A model generated the notes under the pieces. That model did not search any database, was not told the DNA's origin, and worked only from the letters and a program-made list of their open reading frames with translations. The position numbers and the translations under genes were made by a program. Positions 1-7,382 of a stretch of DNA of 48,975 bases are shown piece after piece. The stretch comes from Acidimicrobiaceae bacterium (GTDB taxonomy: Bacteria; Actinomycetota; Acidimicrobiia; Acidimicrobiales; Aldehydirespiratoraceae): positions 1 through 48,975 of the forward strand of contig VYBO01000142.1 in assembly GCA_009844405.1 (NCBI GenBank). Direction: 5' to 3'. Numbering within the stretch: position 1 is the first letter of the stretch; every line of letters starts with the position of its first letter.

Positions 1-55
1 AGCGGAAATGACCACCCTGCGACGCGATCGGCCGCCGATCAATCCGCGCTCGCTC
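1..55. repeat. Partial copy of the dispersed 139-bp repeat
   Basis: The first 55 bases match, with a few changes, the right-hand end of the 139-bp unit found twice in tandem at 33865-34142. The match includes the shared segments GACCACCCTGCG and CCGATCAATCCGCGCTCGCTC (given here in parts). The copy is cut by the window edge, so its full length is unknown. It lies upstream of paaZ and ends before the predicted promoter. Confidence 0.75.
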
Positions 56-107
56 ATAATCGGGAACCTGCTGGCCCGATCATGGTGGGAGCTGACTGAT
101 CATCCCC

Positions 108-137
108 TTGCAATCGCGATCAGGTACTCAACATAAT
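108..137 (+). promoter_or_regulatory. Predicted paaZ promoter
   Basis: A -35-like TTGCAA (108-113) is followed, after 18 bases, by a -10-like CATAAT (132-137). This is the only AT-rich stretch before paaZ. The mRNA would start near 144 and include the GAGGAG ribosome binding site at 154-159, six bases before the ATG. Several GATC-containing half-sites (GATCAT, TGATCAT) lie just upstream. They could be regulator sites, but no operator is assigned. Confidence 0.45.
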
Positions 138-164
138 CGCGCGTTCAGCACTTGAGGAGCTGCC

Positions 165-2237
165 ATGCAACGGGTGGAGAGCTACACGGCGGGCGCTTGG
201 CGCCGACCGTCAGGAGAGGGCCGGCCGCTCCGGGACGCCGCCACCGGCCGTGTGGTGGCCGAGCTGGCGCCGGCGGGCGCAGACGTTGCCGCCGCGGCCG
301 AGTACGGGCGCACCGTGGGCGGGCCTGCGCTGCGGGAGTTGACCTTCCATCAGCGGGCGGCCATCCTTCGCGACGCCGGCCGGTTGCTGCTGGCCGACCA
401 GGCCAAGGAACAGCTCTACGACCTGTCGTACTGCACCGGGGCCACCCGGTCGGACTCCTGGATCGACATCGAGGGCGGCGCCGGCGTGCTGCTGTCATAC
501 GCCGGCAAGGCCCGGCGCGAGCTGCCCAACTCCCGAGTGGCCGTCGACGGCGCCATCGAGGCACTGTCCCGGGACGACTCGTTCTCGGCTGCGCACCTCC
601 TGACCCCCCGCAAGGGCGTGGAGGTGCAGATCAACGCGTTCAACTTCCCGGTGTGGGGGATGCTGGAGAAGCTGGCGCCCGCGTTCATCGCGGGCGTGCC
701 CTCCGTCGTCAAGCCGGCGTCGCCCACCGCCTACCTGGCCGAGGCCGCGGTGCGGCTCATCATCGAGTCCGGGCTGCTCCCCGAAGGATCGATGCAGTTG
801 CTGTGCGCCTCTCCCCCCGAACTCGACAGCCTGCTCGACTGCCTCGGCGGCCAGGACAGCATCGCATTCACCGGCTCGGCCGCCACTGCAGCCGCGTTGC
901 GGGCCCATCCCGCCGTGACGGCAAGGGCCGCACGACTCAACGTCGAGGCCGACTCGCTCAACGCGGCCGTGCTGGCCCCCGGCGCCGCCCCCGGCACCGC
1001 CGAGTTCGACCTGTTCACGGCCGAGGTCGTCACCGAGATGACGGCCAAGGCCGGCCAGAAGTGCACCGCCATCCGCCGGGCGCTCGTACCGGAGCGGCAC
1101 CTCGATGCTGCTGCCGAGGCCCTCGCCGAGGCCCTGCGGGCTGTGGCCGTGGGCGATCCCCGCGACCGGTCCACCGGCATGGGTCCGCTCGTCGGCCTCG
1201 CCCAGCGCGACGAGGTGGCCGCCTCCGTGGCCGCGCTGCGCGAGGCCGCAGTGCCCGTAGCGGACTCCTGCGACCTCTCAGGCGTCGACCCGGTGGCGGG
1301 GGCGTTCATGGCCCCCACCCTGCTGCAGGCCACCGATCCTCGCTCCGAGACGGTCCACACCACCGAGGCGTTCGGTCCGGTATCGACACTCGTGCCCTAC
1401 GGCAGCATCGATGAGGCAGTCGAGCTCGTGGCGGCCGGCGGCGGGAGCCTGGTCGCCTCGGTCTACGGCGCCGACCGCGACGAGATCACCGACCTCGCGC
1501 TGGGGATCGCCTCCCATCACGGCCGGGTGCTGATCGTGGACCAGGCGATGGCCCCGGCCAGCACCGGCCACGGATCGCCCCTGCCGCCGCTGGTGCACGG
1601 CGGGCCCGGCCGGGCCGGCGGCGGCCAGGAGATGGGAGGCATGCGGGGCGTGCACGCCCACATGCAGCGCACCGCGGTGCAGGGCTCCCCCGACATGCTC
1701 ACCGCAGTGACCGGCGAGCATGTCGACGGCTCGGTGACCCGGGAGCACAAGGGACACCCGTTCAAGCTCACCTTCGACGAGCTCGAGGTGGGCGACTCCA
1801 TCACCACCGGGTCCCGGACGGTCACCCGGGCCGACATAGCCGCCTTCGCGGAGAGCACCGGAGACAAGTTCTATGCCCACATGGACGACGAGGCCGCCGC
1901 CCGCAGCCCGATCTTCAACGGCCTGGTGGCCCACGGCTACTTGGTGCTGTCGTTCGCGGCCGGGCTGTTCGTGTGGCCCGACGAGGGACCGGTGCTGGCC
2001 AACTACGGCATCGACCGGCTGCGCTTCGCCAAGCCCACCTACCCCGGCGACGAGATCCACGCCGTGCTCACCTGCAAGCGCAAGAGGAAGCTCGACGGCC
2101 GCGGCTACGGCGAGGTGGCCTGGGACACCAGGGTCGCCAACCAGCACGGCGAGGTAAACGCGGCCTACGACGTGTTGACCATGGTGGCCAACGCCCCCGG
2201 CGTCGACGGAGCCCCCGAGGCGAGCGGCGATGGCTAG
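165..2237 (+). CDS. paaZ: PaaZ: bifunctional oxepin-CoA hydrolase / semialdehyde dehydrogenase
   Basis: Fusion of an aldehyde dehydrogenase (about residues 1-520) and a MaoC-like hydratase (about 540-680). In PaaZ the hydratase domain opens the oxepin-CoA ring, and the dehydrogenase oxidises the resulting semialdehyde in phenylacetate catabolism. Visible marks are the dehydrogenase Cys300 in GQKCTA, Glu261 in NVEADSLN, and the hydratase motif with a His-containing TGDKFYAH followed by FNGLVAHGY. The length of 690 residues is close to the roughly 680 of E. coli PaaZ. The ATG has a GAGGAG site six bases upstream. It heads the operon and overlaps paaA by 8 bases. No ligase (paaK), paaD, paaE or regulator is in the window. 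Family assignment is strong; substrate range is inferred from paaABC next door. Confidence 0.93.
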   Translation: MQRVESYTAGAWRRPSGEGRPLRDAATGRVVAELAPAGADVAAAAEYGRTVGGPALRELTFHQRAAILRDAGRLLLADQAKEQLYDLSYCTGATRSDSWIDIEGGAGVLLSYAGKARRELPNSRVAVDGAIEALSRDDSFSAAHLLTPRKGVEVQINAFNFPVWGMLEKLAPAFIAGVPSVVKPASPTAYLAEAAVRLIIESGLLPEGSMQLLCASPPELDSLLDCLGGQDSIAFTGSAATAAALRAHPAVTARAARLNVEADSLNAAVLAPGAAPGTAEFDLFTAEVVTEMTAKAGQKCTAIRRALVPERHLDAAAEALAEALRAVAVGDPRDRSTGMGPLVGLAQRDEVAASVAALREAAVPVADSCDLSGVDPVAGAFMAPTLLQATDPRSETVHTTEAFGPVSTLVPYGSIDEAVELVAAGGGSLVASVYGADRDEITDLALGIASHHGRVLIVDQAMAPASTGHGSPLPPLVHGGPGRAGGGQEMGGMRGVHAHMQRTAVQGSPDMLTAVTGEHVDGSVTREHKGHPFKLTFDELEVGDSITTGSRTVTRADIAAFAESTGDKFYAHMDDEAAARSPIFNGLVAHGYLVLSFAAGLFVWPDEGPVLANYGIDRLRFAKPTYPGDEIHAVLTCKRKRKLDGRGYGEVAWDTRVANQHGEVNAAYDVLTMVANAPGVDGAPEASGDG

Positions 2238-3147
2238 ATCCTGGGCGACGATGGAGGACTTCGAGGCCTTCCTCGACGGCGGCGGCCTGGTCGAGGCGGA
2301 CGACGCCATGCCCGACGCCTACCGCCAGGCGGTGTTCGCCTTCATCGAGATGCACGCCAACAGCGAGTTGATGGGCGCCCTCACCGAGCGCGACTGGATC
2401 CCCAAGACCCCCGGTCTGCGACACAAGATGGCGGTGCTGGCCAAGACCCAGGACGAGATCGGCCACGGCCACCTGCTGTACATGGTGGCCGCCGACCTGG
2501 GCGTCAAGACCAGGACCCAGATGCTCGAGGACCTCTTCGCAGGCCGCAGCCGCTTCCACAACGTGTTCCACTACCGGGCGGTCACCTGGGGCGACCAGGT
2601 GGCCATAGCGTTCCTGGTGGACGCGGCCGCGCTGATCAGCCAGCAGGCCGTGTTCAAGAACTGCTCCTACGGCCCCTACAAGCGGATCCTGCGCCGCATC
2701 ATCGCCGAGGAGGGGTTCCACATGCGCCTGGGCGAGGACCGCATGATGCGCATCGCCGAGGGCACCGCCCGCCAGCGCCAGATGTTCCAGGAGTCGCTCG
2801 ACCGGTGGTTCTGGCCGGCGCTGCAGCTGTTCGGCCCCGACTCCAAGCCCGACGACATGCTGCTGCGCTGGCACATCAAGTCCGAGCGCAACGAGGCGCT
2901 GCGCGACCGGTGGGTGCAGAGGTTCGTTCCCATGCTGCAGGGCTACGGGTTCACCGTCCCCGCGCCCGGCCTGCGCTGGGACGACGAGGCCCGCCGCTGG
3001 GACGTGGGCCCCATCGACTGGGCGCCGCTCAGGCGCACGCTGGCCCAGGGCGGGCCGGACTCGGCTCGCCGCATCGGCGAGGCGGCCGACAACTGGCGCC
3101 GCACCGCCTGGGTGCGGACCGCCCTCTCCGACGGCAACGGCTCGTAG
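2230..3147 (+). CDS. paaA: PaaA: phenylacetyl-CoA 1,2-epoxidase, catalytic subunit
   Basis: Catalytic di-iron subunit of the multicomponent phenylacetyl-CoA epoxidase, which adds one oxygen across the aromatic ring of phenylacetyl-CoA. The 305-residue protein has ferritin-like ExxH metal motifs in QDEIGHGHLL and AEEGFHMRLG, plus the conserved FKNCSYGPYKRI segment typical of PaaA. Its length matches the family. The ATG overlaps the end of paaZ by 8 bases, and paaB starts 3 bases after its stop, so translational coupling is likely. The order Z-A-B-C differs from the E. coli operon (paaABCDE, with paaZ divergent). The reductase PaaE that would supply electrons is not seen here. Confidence 0.95.
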   Translation: MARSWATMEDFEAFLDGGGLVEADDAMPDAYRQAVFAFIEMHANSELMGALTERDWIPKTPGLRHKMAVLAKTQDEIGHGHLLYMVAADLGVKTRTQMLEDLFAGRSRFHNVFHYRAVTWGDQVAIAFLVDAAALISQQAVFKNCSYGPYKRILRRIIAEEGFHMRLGEDRMMRIAEGTARQRQMFQESLDRWFWPALQLFGPDSKPDDMLLRWHIKSERNEALRDRWVQRFVPMLQGYGFTVPAPGLRWDDEARRWDVGPIDWAPLRRTLAQGGPDSARRIGEAADNWRRTAWVRTALSDGNGS

Positions 3148-3150
3148 GCG

Positions 3151-3426
3151 ATGCACGTCTACGAGGTGTTCGTCAAGAAGGACGGCCGCGACGAGTTCCG
3201 CCACGCCGGCGCGCTGGAGGCGGCCAACGACGAGCTGGCTGTGGTGCTGGCCCGAGAGGCCTACCTGCGCCGGGCCGAGGGCGACAGGCTGTGGGTGGTG
3301 CGCCGGGACCATGTGGTGGCCGCGGCCGACGATTTCGTGGGCCCCAACGCCGACAAGCCGCATCGCCATCACGACGGCGCCGCGGTGGCCGCCCGCCGCA
3401 AGGCGTCCCGGCAGAGCCAGCAATGA
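3151..3426 (+). CDS. paaB: PaaB: phenylacetyl-CoA epoxidase subunit B
   Basis: Small 91-residue subunit of the phenylacetyl-CoA epoxidase, close to the roughly 95 residues usual for PaaB. It begins MHVYEVFVKKDGRDEF and includes the typical LAREAYLRRAEGDRLWVV stretch. In the known complex PaaB bridges PaaAC heterodimers. The ATG lies 3 bases after the paaA stop. The gene ends just before the 71-bp repeat array that separates it from paaC, so the otherwise tight operon is opened by 216 bases at this point. Confidence 0.92.
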   Translation: MHVYEVFVKKDGRDEFRHAGALEAANDELAVVLAREAYLRRAEGDRLWVVRRDHVVAAADDFVGPNADKPHRHHDGAAVAARRKASRQSQQ

Positions 3427-3434
3427 GCGTCTGG

Positions 3435-3627
3435 GCGAATTGGCAGCGTTTTGCCCGCTATGGGCGCATTCTGCTGCCAATTCGCGGGGCCGCTCTGGTG
3501 TCGGATCGAATTGGCAGCGTTTTGCCCGCTATGGGCGCATTCTGCTGCCAATTCGCGGGGCCGCTCTGGTGTCGGATCGAATTGGCAGCGTTTTGCCCGC
3601 TATGGGCGCATTCTGCTGCCAATTCGC
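3435..3627 (+). repeat. Three tandem copies of a 71-bp palindromic repeat between paaB and paaC
   Basis: Each 71-base unit holds a hairpin with perfect 13-base arms GCGAATTGGCAGC / GCTGCCAATTCGC around a centre with its own short GCCC / GGGC stem. Palindromes lie at 3435-3485, about 3507-3556 and about 3578-3627, and the linkers between them are identical. The unit has no stop codon in any of six frames. A fourth, single, diverged copy lies at 36187-36235. It may act as an mRNA stabiliser, a processing site or a weak terminator inside the paa operon. Confidence 0.9.
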
Positions 3628-3642
3628 GGTGACGGCGTAGGC

Positions 3643-4413
3643 ATGAGCGAACAGGGGGCGATCCGGGAGTTCCTGCTGGCCTTCGCCGACGACGAGCACT
3701 TGATGGGCCAGCAGCACACCGAGTGGATCGGCGTGGCCCCGTTCCTGGAGGAGGACCTGGCCTTCTCGAGCATCGGCCAGGACGAGCTGGGCCATGCCGC
3801 GATGCTCTACGAGCTGGTGCTCGAACTCGACGGGATCGAGCCCACCGACACGGCCGTGGACCTGCTCGCCTTCGGGCGGCCGAGTCATGCCTACCGTTGC
3901 TGCCACCTCGTCGAGTACGTGACGGAGGACTGGGCCGAGGCCCTCGTGCGGCACTGGATCTACGATGCCTTCGAGGAGAAGCGCTGGCATCTCGTGGCCG
4001 GCTCGTCGGTGCCCAAGCTGGCGGCCATCGCCGGCAAGGCTCTGCAGGAGGAGGCGTTCCACCGCCGTCACGCCGACGCCCTGCTGGACAAGCTCCTGGA
4101 AGCACCCCAAGCCCGGAAGCGGATTCTGGACGCTCTCGAAGCGGTCGCGCCCATGGTTCCCGGCTTGTGCGAGGCGGCCGCCGGCGAGGCTCGCGCCGTC
4201 GCGGAGGGGGCGACCGCCGGCGCGACCGCCGACCTCCTCGAGCCACTTGTCCGAGCTATCGACGAGCGATTCGGCCGCTCGACCGCGGCTGGGCTCACCG
4301 CTGACGACCCGGCGGACGGCCAGGCCCGACGCACCCGGCGCTCGGGCTCTTTCGAGCCGCTGATGGCCCGCATGCGCGAGGTCCTCGACTTCGACCCCGA
4401 GGCGGTGTGGTGA
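3643..4413 (+). CDS. paaC: PaaC: phenylacetyl-CoA epoxidase structural subunit
   Basis: Ferritin-like subunit of 256 residues that pairs with PaaA in the phenylacetyl-CoA epoxidase. The open frame extends back through the repeat array to 3451, but the protein proper begins at the ATG at 3643 (MSEQGAIREF); the upstream part is only translated repeat. The protein keeps two ExxH motifs (GQDELGHAAM and LQEEAFHRRH), whereas the E. coli PaaC I recall has lost the first. The C-terminal part (about 205-235) is Arg/Ala-rich and variable, then a conserved tail LMARMREVLDFDPEAVW follows. It ends 28 bases from the convergent transporter gene. PaaD and PaaE do not follow. Confidence 0.9.
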   Translation: MSEQGAIREFLLAFADDEHLMGQQHTEWIGVAPFLEEDLAFSSIGQDELGHAAMLYELVLELDGIEPTDTAVDLLAFGRPSHAYRCCHLVEYVTEDWAEALVRHWIYDAFEEKRWHLVAGSSVPKLAAIAGKALQEEAFHRRHADALLDKLLEAPQARKRILDALEAVAPMVPGLCEAAAGEARAVAEGATAGATADLLEPLVRAIDERFGRSTAAGLTADDPADGQARRTRRSGSFEPLMARMREVLDFDPEAVW

Positions 4414-4441
4414 ACCCGGCTGACCAACGAGGGGTTCGGCC

Positions 4442-6751
4442 TCAGGGCCGGCGGTTCGCCAACTCGCCCTCGACCCGCAGGTTGGGGATCAGGCGGTCGA
4501 GCCAGCGGGGCAGCCACCAGTTGCGGGCCCCGAGAAGCTCCATGGTTGAGGGCACGATCAGCATCCGCACCAGGGTGGCGTCGATGGCGATGGCGGTGGC
4601 CAGGCCGAGGCCGAAGAGCTTGACCGGACGGCTGTCCTCCAGCACGAAGCTGCCGAACACCACCACCATGATGGCCGCGGCCGCGGTTATCACCCGGGCG
4701 GTGGCGGCCAGCCCGTCGGCCACCGAGTTGACCGGGTCGCCGGTGCGCTCGTACTCCTCCTTCATGCGCGACAGCAGGAACACCTCGTAGTCCATCGACA
4801 GGCCGAAGAGGATGGCGAACAGCATCATCGGGATGAACGGCTCGATAGGCGCGGGCTCGACCCCGGTCAGGCCGCCCAGCCATCCCCACTGGAACACGGC
4901 CACGACCACCCCGTAGGCCGCCCCGATCGAGAGCATGTTCATGACCACCGCCTTCAGCGGCACCACCAGCGAACGGAACACCGCCATCAGCAGCAGGAAC
5001 GACGCCCCGAGCACCGCCGCGAAGAAGATGGGGATGCGGCCGGCCAGGTAGTCGGAGACGTCGATGTTGAAGGCCACCTGACCCGCGACCAGCGGGTCGA
5101 GGCCCGTGCCGTCGAGGGCAGGCGGGATCACGTGGTCGCGCATCCGATGCACCAGGTCTTCGGTGGCCGCATCCTGGGGGCCGGTGGTGGGCTGAACCCG
5201 GATCAGGAAGGCATCGACGGTCGCGTTCGCGATCGGCGGGGAGGCGAAGGCAACCCCCTCCGTCCGGTTCAGAGCTTCCGAAAGGCCCCGGAGCGCAGCG
5301 ATCTCGTCGGGATCGGGTGACGATTCGGCGACGACGATCAGAGGGCCGTTCGCCCCAGGCCCGAAGCCCTCGGAGATCAGGTCGTATGCCTTGCGGGTGG
5401 TGGTCTCCTCCGCGAAGTTGCCCTCGTCGGAGAACCCCAGACGAAGGCCCAGCACGGGCGCGGCCAGCACCAGCAGCACCACAGTGCCGCCCACCGCGAA
5501 CAGCCACGGCCGGGACTGGACCATCCGGCTGAGCCGGTACCAGCCGGTCTCGCGCCGCGGCTTGGGCTCACGCTGACGCACCACTCGTCTCAGCGGGTTG
5601 GACGGGGTCTTGAAGGACCCGGCCACCAGCACGACCGCGGCCAGGGGCACGCCCACCAGCAGCAGCCTGAAGCCGGTGCCGAAGCCGAGCAGGGCGACGG
5701 CGACCAGCGCAGAGGCCAACACGCCCCGGAAGCGGGTCGTGGTGATCCGGTCACCGAGCAGGCCGATCACGGCCGGCAGCAGCGTCACCGACCCGGCCAT
5801 CACGACAGTCACGGTGATGGCCGCCGCCAGGCCCAGCCCGGCCACGAACGGCAGGCCGATCAGCAGCAGACCCAGCAGCGACACCACCACGGTGGCGCCC
5901 GCGAAGACCACCGCCCGGCCGGCTGAGTCGAGCGCGGCCGCGGTGGCCTCCTCCGCGCTCAAGCCGCCGTGGACCCACTCCCGGTAGCGGGTGATTATGA
6001 ACAGCGCGTAGTCGATGCCCACACCGATGCCGATCATGATACCGATGGTCGGGGCGAACTCGGGGACGGTCGCCACGTTGCTCAACAGCACGACACCGGC
6101 CGCGCCGACGCCCACCCCGATGAGGGCCGTTCCGACGGTCATGCCCATGGCCACCACCGAGCCGACCGCCAGGATCAGCACGAACACCGCGAAGGCGAGC
6201 CCGATGGTCTCGGACTCGGGCGGCTCCCGGTCGGACAGCCAGGCCCCGCCCACCTCCACCTGAACGCCGTCCATCGAGCGCAGGCCGACCTCGTCGATGA
6301 GGCGTCCGATCTCGATTCCTATGTCCTCTGCTTCGAAGGCGGAGGTGCTGGCCCCGGTGTCGACATCGGCGTAAGCGATGCGCCCGGCCTCGGGGCCCTG
6401 AGCAGCGATGCGGTGAACTCCGTTCGGGTCATATGGAGAGCCGACGGTGACGCCGTCGATGGCCTTGACCCGCTCGAACAGCTCGGTCATGGCGGCCTGC
6501 ACGGCCGGGTCGTTCACACCCTGCTCGGCCCTGAACACGATCCGGCCGCTGATCACCGCCCCGATGCGGCCGAAGTGCTCGTCGAGGATGTCGGCCCCCC
6601 GGCTGCTCTCGGCGTCGGGGGCGGCCGGCGTGCCGCCGTACGCCGAGCCCACGCCCCGCGACGCCCCGGCAACGATCACGATGATCAGCAACCAGGCGAC
6701 AAGAACCCGCCACGGGTGCCGGTAGCACCACCGGCCGAGAGATGAGTACAC
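4442..6751 (-). CDS. MMPL-family RND transporter
   Basis: Membrane protein of 769 residues with the twofold RND layout: one N-terminal helix (MYSSLGRWCYRHPWRVLVAW start), a large extracytoplasmic loop (about 40-180), five helices, then the same pattern again. Hallmarks are GIGVGIDYALFIITRYRE in the first half and GLSMDYEVFLLSRMKEEY in the second, the MMPL/SSD-like segments with Asp-Tyr pairs thought to carry protons. MMPL proteins in actinobacteria export lipids or small molecules; the substrate here is unknown. The start is GTG with GGAAGG six bases upstream, and that site sits in the arm of a hairpin (6757-6775). Confidence 0.88.
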   Translation of the reverse strand: MYSSLGRWCYRHPWRVLVAWLLIIVIVAGASRGVGSAYGGTPAAPDAESSRGADILDEHFGRIGAVISGRIVFRAEQGVNDPAVQAAMTELFERVKAIDGVTVGSPYDPNGVHRIAAQGPEAGRIAYADVDTGASTSAFEAEDIGIEIGRLIDEVGLRSMDGVQVEVGGAWLSDREPPESETIGLAFAVFVLILAVGSVVAMGMTVGTALIGVGVGAAGVVLLSNVATVPEFAPTIGIMIGIGVGIDYALFIITRYREWVHGGLSAEEATAAALDSAGRAVVFAGATVVVSLLGLLLIGLPFVAGLGLAAAITVTVVMAGSVTLLPAVIGLLGDRITTTRFRGVLASALVAVALLGFGTGFRLLLVGVPLAAVVLVAGSFKTPSNPLRRVVRQREPKPRRETGWYRLSRMVQSRPWLFAVGGTVVLLVLAAPVLGLRLGFSDEGNFAEETTTRKAYDLISEGFGPGANGPLIVVAESSPDPDEIAALRGLSEALNRTEGVAFASPPIANATVDAFLIRVQPTTGPQDAATEDLVHRMRDHVIPPALDGTGLDPLVAGQVAFNIDVSDYLAGRIPIFFAAVLGASFLLLMAVFRSLVVPLKAVVMNMLSIGAAYGVVVAVFQWGWLGGLTGVEPAPIEPFIPMMLFAILFGLSMDYEVFLLSRMKEEYERTGDPVNSVADGLAATARVITAAAAIMVVVFGSFVLEDSRPVKLFGLGLATAIAIDATLVRMLIVPSTMELLGARNWWLPRWLDRLIPNLRVEGELANRRP

Positions 6752-6756
6752 AACAG

Positions 6757-6775
6757 GCCTTCCGGCCCGGAAGGC
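6757..6775 (-). promoter_or_regulatory. Hairpin covering the ribosome binding site of the MMPL gene
   Basis: Inverted repeat GCCTTCCG / CGGAAGGC with a 3-base loop, between the antitoxin-like gene and the MMPL transporter. On the minus strand the right arm contains GGAAGG, the likely ribosome binding site of the transporter, so folding would hide it. It may instead act as a weak terminator for the upstream pair. No T-run follows. Confidence 0.4.
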
Positions 6776-6796
6776 TAGTGCTGCATCAGTGGCGGC

Positions 6797-7003
6797 CTAC
6801 GCCGATTCGCGCCCCTCCTGGAGCGCGGCCCGCCTGGCTTCTTCTATCAACCTGTCGACCTCGGGGTCGTCGTCGAGCAGTTTGAGGATCTCTCGCGATC
6901 TCTCGGGGTCGGCGACCTTCAACTCCTCGGGCTTCACGCGTTCCGCCCAGTCCTCGAACGCCGCCAGCTTGTCGGCCAGCCATTCCTCTCTGGTCTGGCT
7001 CAT
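6797..7003 (-). CDS. Small antitoxin-like protein
   Basis: Charged 68-residue protein (MSQTREEWLADKLAAFEDWAE...), predicted mainly helical, with no known domain recognised by eye. Its ATG overlaps the end of the upstream toxin-like gene by 4 bases (ATGA), so the two are co-translated. The role as antitoxin is inferred from size, acidity and coupling only. It could equally be a small partner protein of another kind. Confidence 0.5.
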   Translation of the reverse strand: MSQTREEWLADKLAAFEDWAERVKPEELKVADPERSREILKLLDDDPEVDRLIEEARRAALQEGRESA

Positions 7004-7236
7004 CGGTTCCTTCGACCCGTCAGGTACTTCCGCCGAGCGCTCATCGCGTGGATGATAGCGGCCCCGCCTCCTCGGCTGACGACTGCTACTTCCAGCGGCG
7101 CGCCCGTCAAGGACGGACCGACGAACATCGCGACAGCCGGATCGGACGTGTCGAAGTGTCGCCAGCAGTGCCTCAACGCATGGAGCATGTCGCCATCGGA
7201 GACGCCGTGCCTGCGGGCGCTCTCCTCAATCTCCAC
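7000..7236 (-). CDS. Small toxin-like protein (BrnT/RelE-like candidate)
   Basis: 78-residue basic protein. Its C-terminal half has the pattern AMFVGPSLTGAPLEVAVV...AIIHAMSARRKYL. I recall this kind of ending from a family of small actinobacterial proteins encoded next to short antitoxin-like genes. The hydrophobic core strands followed by HAMSARRKYL resemble the RelE/BrnT RNase fold, but no catalytic residue can be named with confidence. The start is GTG at 7236 and appears leaderless: the -10 box TATGAC ends 6 bases before it. Toxin-first order and a 4-base overlap with the next gene fit a type II module. Confidence 0.5.
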   Translation of the reverse strand: MEIEESARRHGVSDGDMLHALRHCWRHFDTSDPAVAMFVGPSLTGAPLEVAVVSRGGGAAIIHAMSARRKYLTGRRNR

Positions 7237-7242
7237 CCCATA

Positions 7243-7286
7243 GTCATACAGCCCTATTTATGATATTACAATGAGTATAGCTATAC
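7243..7286 (-). promoter_or_regulatory. Promoter and palindromic operator candidate of the toxin-antitoxin-like pair
   Basis: On the minus strand, TTGTAA (7271-7266) and TATGAC (7248-7243) are 17 bases apart, a well-formed promoter that would start at or next to the GTG at 7236. A perfect 12-base palindrome GTATAGCTATAC lies at 7275-7286, immediately upstream of the -35 box. The stretch is sharply AT-rich against its surroundings. The palindrome is a plausible autoregulatory operator. Confidence 0.55.
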
Positions 7287-7347
7287 AGCGTTGTCGGCGA
7301 CGGTGCGCGGTTGGCGCGGCGGGGCCGGCGACGGGGGTGTGCCGCCG

Positions 7348-7362
7348 CCGGCCCGAAGCCGG
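7348..7362 (-). terminator. GC hairpin after the ABC binding-protein gene
   Basis: Stem CCGGC / GCCGG with a 5-base loop, about 20 bases after the stop of the gene ending at 7383 as read on the minus strand. There is no T-run, so termination is only suggested. The rest of 7287-7382 is GC-rich and shows nothing else. Confidence 0.3.
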
Positions 7363-7382
7363 ATTGCGGGTCTAGCTAGTGG

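Noticed and set aside
3435-3627. CRISPR array
   Set aside because: The repeats and the stretches between them are both identical, there are only three units, and no cas gene is present.
3451-3642. Extended N-terminus of PaaC
   Set aside because: The added residues are translated 71-bp repeat, stop-free only because the repeat is stop-free in every frame. Family homology starts at ATG 3643.
4414-4441. paaD and paaE following paaC
   Set aside because: The next gene is the convergent MMPL transporter, 28 bases away. The missing subunits must be elsewhere or absent.
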